From Sipunculus nudus (taxonomy: Eukaryota > Annelida > Sipuncula > Golfingiida > Sipunculidae): 64,000 bases of DNA. The stretch is taken from positions 47,589,678-47,653,677 of the forward strand of contig CM049307.1 in the NCBI GenBank assembly GCA_026874595.1, in the 5' to 3' direction. The position numbers were made by a program, and so were the translations under genes. Below the pieces are notes generated by a model. It did not search any database. It saw only the letters and a program-made list of their open reading frames with translations, and was not told the DNA's origin. Below, piece after piece: positions 59,800 through 64,000 of the stretch; position 1 is the first letter of the stretch, and every line of letters starts with the position of its first letter.

Positions 59800-61432
59800 G
59801 TGAACAAGGGACCCATGCCGGTCACATTGCTCAGCTGAATTTTGGAAAATATTAGTAACTGCAAAATATCTTTATTTTATTTTGGTTTTTCATGCATATT
59901 ATCCTTTGAAAAGCTATTAGAAAAAGGCCCTGCTAAAATAAAACTCTGTAAATTATAGAATGCACCATTAAGTGATGCACCAAGGGAAAAAATGGGCCTA
60001 CAGTAAGTGTTATATAAAAGTAACATTTCATAAACAAATAATGTGTGAAGGTAATAAAGTTTTCAAAAGTTAAATATATGGCCATATGAGTTAAATATTA
60101 ATCCCACAAAGTTTGACCAATATTCCTAATTTTAATACTATGTGAACAGAGTTATTCACACCTAGGCCCTGCAAAGATATGAAAGAAATGCTAAAAAGTA
60201 TTTATATCTTCTTAAATCTTATCAGTTTGCACTTACTTTAGATCCTAATATTTTATCACACTTGAATATTAGGATTAAATTCCTGAACATTTTTTTCTTA
60301 AAAAAAATTAAAGATGTCCAAGTCTCAACAAAAAGAATTTATTTAACATTAAAATTATAAGATTCATTTTGTTTATTAGTCCTGGGTACTGCAGGGTGAG
60401 TGGGGGGAGGGGTCTCTGTTTTTACTGCTTGTTGCTGAAAAAAATGTTAATTTGAGATTCATCTAGTCCAAAGTACAGGTCCGTCAACAGGGTGGGGTGG
60501 GGGGGGGTGGGGGGGGGGGGGGGGGGGCAGAGAAAAAGGCTCCCTGTGGTATTAACTGCAGTCAGCCTGATCAAGCTCAACTCAGTGGAGAGAGGGCTTG
60601 CCCTAGAGACTGGATTATATAACAACAGCCTGGGATGCATAGAGCTGAACTAAATGACCTACAGTGACCAAAGTGGACTGCTTGACAATGTAAGGGAATA
60701 CAACGAGAGCCTAAAAAAAATAATTCAATAACTACCCTAATTTTGCAGCTTTCATTTTCAAATTTCAGGTTTTAACAGATTAAATCCTTACGTGTACATG
60801 CTGTGAAAATTAAATCCACAGTACTTACAGGAAAAAACGTGCCGTGGCCAAAGTTGGGCAAAATTTAAGGTACCAATTTTTTATTTTTGCTAATATTTTA
60901 AAAAATTTAAAGGATTTTGATCTAATTTTGGGTATACAATTTAATTTTGATTAATTATCAATTAAAGTTATATTACTGGAAAAAAAAGCCTTAGCTTTAA
61001 CATGTTTCATGTTAAGTCATCAAATATCTTTCCTGATTTTTTACAAAATGCATTATGTTTAATGCCCTTAACTTTTTTTAAATTATATAATACAGACCTA
61101 ATTTGTGGCATGTGCACAGGAACTATATAGAGGAATATTTATGGTAAATATGAGGAAAAACAGATGAGTGGTTTTGACATTAGGCAGTCCTGAAGTGTGA
61201 AAAATACGTTTTTAACAAAAAAATTGAGGTTTTTCTTTAATTTCTCTAAAGGAATGAAGTTACAAAAACCCAGTTTTTGGCTTGGTAGGAGATCTTGGGG
61301 ACATCTAACATTCTGCCGAATTTTGGATTCCTAGGTCTTGCGGTTTAAAAACATGCCACATCTACGGATGGACGGACGAACGGACAATGGACCACGACTA
61401 TAGCTCAGATGACTTAAAGTCATCTGAGCTAA
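59800..61432 (+). mobile_element. CAGCTGAGCTAA-family element, full length
   Basis: The head ACAAGGGACCCATGCCGGTC...TTGCTCAGCTGA is at 59803. The body shares ACGTGCC.TGGCCAAAGTTGG and following sequence with 54.1 kb. A GGATGGACGGACG tail leads to a hairpin at 61403-61429 (GCTCAGATGACT, TAA, AGTCATCTGAGC, a perfect 12-bp stem) and TAA. A long poly-G tract lies inside. Confidence 0.65.
60490..60527. repeat. Poly-G tract
   Basis: About 38 bases almost entirely G with a few T interruptions, able in principle to form G-quadruplexes. Its exact length should not be trusted in an assembly. Confidence 0.8.
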
Positions 61433-61769
61433 AAATTATACTGAATTGAATGCACTGTAAAACAATTTTATTATTACAAAATCTTAGCACATAACACATG
61501 GGGAACAACAAGGTTTATGCAATCATTATTCCTGGAACAGGGTCAGCTAGCGGGACATTATTGTCCTGTGAATTCCTATATTCAACCAATAATCAGCTGG
61601 GCCTGAGCAGCTATTATCCATTAATCCTTTGCAACTTGAACAACCTCTAACATTTTTCTGAGCCCGAACCACTAAATATCCTAGCTGGCTCAAAGTAAGT
61701 GCTACCAAGACCTCCCAACAACCACGGCTACTTATAGAGTTGTGATCCAGGCCTCCGAACAGTTATGGC

Positions 61770-63420
61770 CATCTATGAACAGCCAGCCCCCCCCCCCCCT
61801 AGCATGGACAGCTGTGATATAGAGCTTCCCCACAATCACAGTCATATATATAAACAGCTGTGATCAAGGACTCCATAATGATTATCCTGGACAGCTGTGA
61901 TCACGGTCTCCCAACATCAAAGCCATCCTGAAATGTGGATACGATACAGCTGTGATCCAGGACTCCCAACCATCATAGCTTCCATAGTGTATGACCCAAC
62001 AGAACTGTGATAAAAGGCTTCATTATAATCATCATGGCCAGCGCTGGTCTGCTGTGATCCAGGAATCCCAACCAAAATAACCCCAAATGGAGTGTGGGCA
62101 CAATGCAGCTGTGATCCAGGACTACATAATAATCATTCTGGCTCACTCTGGACAGCAGTGATCCATGGACTCCCAATCAAAATAGAACCTAATTGGAGTG
62201 TGAAGACAATGCAGCTGTGATCCAGGACTCCATAAAAATCATCCTGACCAAGCTGGACAGCTGTGATCTAGGACTTCCCATCATCATAGCTTCCATAAAG
62301 TGTGGACACAAAAAAACTCTGATAAAAGGCTCCATAATAATAATCCTGTTCAGCTCTAATCTGCTGTGATCCAGAACTCCATACCTAAATATCCCCTAAT
62401 TAGAGTGTGGACACAATGCAGCTGTGATCTAGGACTCTATAATAAATATCCTGGCTCACTCTGGACAGCTATGATCCAGGACTCCATTAAATCATTCTTG
62501 TTAACTCTGGTCAGCTGTGATCCATGAACTCCTAACTAAAAAGCCCCTTATTGGAGTTTGAAGACAATGCAGCTGTGATCCAGGACTAAAAAAAATCATC
62601 CTGACCCAGTTTGAAAAGATGTGATCCAGGACTTCCAACCATCATGGCTTCCATAGTGTGTGGACACCACAGAACTGAGATAAAAGGCTCCATTATAATC
62701 ATCCTGGTTAGCTCTGGTCTGCTGTGATCCAGAAATCCCAACCAAAATAACCCCAAATTGGAGTGCGGGCACAATGCAGCTGTGATCCAGGACTCTCAAC
62801 TAAATAACACCTCACTGGAGATTGGACACAATGCAGCTGTGATCCAGGATTCCATAATAATCATCCTGGCTCACTCTGGACAGTTGTGATCCAAGAACTC
62901 CAAACCAAAATAACCCCTAATTGGAGTGTGGACACAATGCAGGTGTGACCCAGGACGACATAATAATCTTTCTGGCTCATTTGACTGTGATCCAGGGACT
63001 CCAAACCAAAATAGCTTCTAATGAGAGTGCACACTATGGAGCTGCTACCCTAGACTCCATAATAGTCATCCTGGCCAACTCTGGACAGCTGTGATCCAGG
63101 GACTCCAAACTAAAATAGCTTCTAATAAATGTGAACACAATGCAGCTGTTACTCAGGACTCAATAATAATCATTCTTGCCAACTCTGGACAGCTGTGATC
63201 CAGAACTCCCAACCAAAATAGCTTCAAATGAATGTGAACACAATGCAGCTGTGATCCAGGACTCCAAAATAATCATTCTGGCCAACTCCTAGCAGATATG
63301 ATCCAGGCCTCCTAAACATCCCTGCTAAGTCAAGACAGCTGAGATCCAAGATCCTGCAGCATCTCAGCTGGCTCTGAGCACACATCATCAAAGACTCGTC
63401 AATATCCAAGCCAACTTATG
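61770..63420. repeat. Degenerate minisatellite, about 50-bp units with CAGCTG core
   Basis: About thirty variants of CAGCTGTGATCCAGGACTCC recur every 40-65 bases. They are linked by AATAATCATCCTGGC, AACCAAAATA.CCCC and GAGTGTGGACACAATG phrases. A variant ACTGTGATAAAAGGCT appears at about 62003, 62316 and 62676, suggesting a higher-order unit of roughly 310-360 bp. Minus-strand open frames here are repetitive by-products. Confidence 0.8.
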
Positions 63421-64000
63421 GCAACTGGTAAGACTATTTACCAAGCAGCCTCCTTTAGATACTCCATATGCAGTGGTTATATGCTGCAGTTGTTTTGTTC
63501 AACATACTAATATCCTTCACTTTAACCTCTGCTTCAGTGCTTGTTTTAACACTTTGCCAAGTTTCACCAACAGGTGCTTCCAAAGGGCCAAAAATTGCAA
63601 TCAGCCAAACAAGAGCAGGGTATGACATGGTGCATCTAAGTCCATGTTTTAAACATGTGATACCCATCCCTCATTGGTACATGTTATCCTTTTTGGATGT
63701 ATGTGACCAAGGACTACTCCACCCCCTAGTCAACTCAGGACAGTTGGGATTGACAATTAACTCCAATGACATACTAACAGTTTGAACACACATAAGTTTT
63801 CTACTTTCAACTGGTTGAAATTTCAATGCAACTCTATAAAATGCTCCTTTCATCATGCTGAAAATGGTAGATATTTTTTGTTGTAAAATAAGCAAAATGA
63901 CATTGGTCCAAAATGTATAAAATATTTTTGGGACAACCCAACTTGTTAACATAAACATTTTTAAAATCCATTACTGGCACTGGCTGCAAAGACATTTTTC
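63421..64000. other. Non-coding flank, nothing recognised
   Basis: The minisatellite fades out and no gene signal follows. Overlapping frames on both strands show no recognisable domain. Confidence 0.45.

Noticed and set aside
61973-63409. Repeated LDHSC.. peptides on the minus strand
   Set aside because: They arise from the 50-bp minisatellite; frames are short, broken by stops and not preserved between units.
1-64000. tRNA, rRNA or other structured RNA genes
   Set aside because: I looked for tRNA B-box-like GGTTCGAATCC with a folding context and for rRNA-like conserved blocks by eye and found none; a covariance-model scan would be decisive.

Overview
This window is nuclear DNA from an animal, most probably a bivalve mollusc. 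It is AT-rich and holds one large gene on the minus strand with GT-AG introns. Around and inside that gene are repeats of types familiar from bivalves: TGACCTTGACCTTTGACCT tandem arrays, GACGGACGG microsatellites, and short elements ending in CAGCTGAGCTAA. The class assignment is inference; the eukaryotic, intron-bearing nature is read directly.

The only protein-coding gene I can support is the GW182/TNRC6 (gawky) orthologue, the scaffold of the microRNA silencing complex. It runs right to left. The promoter and a non-coding first exon lie near 58.3-58.6 kb, and a second leader exon is at 47.9 kb. Nine coding exons lie at 46.6-44.1, 42.8, 41.9, 41.3, 38.1, 37.7-37.5, 36.7-35.4, 24.6 and 22.0-21.5 kb, followed by a 3' UTR to about 20.5 kb. 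All exon junctions join in frame and predict about 1678 residues: a GW-rich Argonaute-binding region, UBA domain, Q-rich region, PAM2 motif, RRM and tryptophan-containing tail.

Region by region: 1-20.5 kb is downstream of the gene. It holds non-coding DNA, small DNA-transposon remnants (3.6 and 7.4-8.0 kb), a chain of hairpin-ended repeats (5.4-6.7, 8.8-10.3, 13.0-17.6 kb), an inverted pair of an unnamed repeat (11.5-12.4 and 17.9-18.7 kb) and a small tandem array (18.7-19.5 kb). From 20.5 to 58.6 kb is the gene. Its 10.8 kb intron carries a 7.8 kb array (27.2-35.0 kb) of about 290-bp units full of nuclear-receptor-like motifs. Another intron holds a second element of the same design (38.7-40.0 kb). 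The RRM intron holds a 107-bp palindromic element with a 9-bp target duplication. From 58.6 to 64 kb is upstream flank with another hairpin-ended element (59.8-61.4 kb) and a degenerate minisatellite of about 50 bp per unit (61.8-63.4 kb).

The most notable observation is that several unrelated-looking repeat families share one design: a 5' head with a 10-12 bp subterminal motif, internal tandem repeats or a GACGG microsatellite, and a 3' hairpin with a three-base loop whose arm is complementary to the 5' motif. This matches what is known of Helentron-associated (pearl-like, HINE) non-autonomous elements of bivalves.
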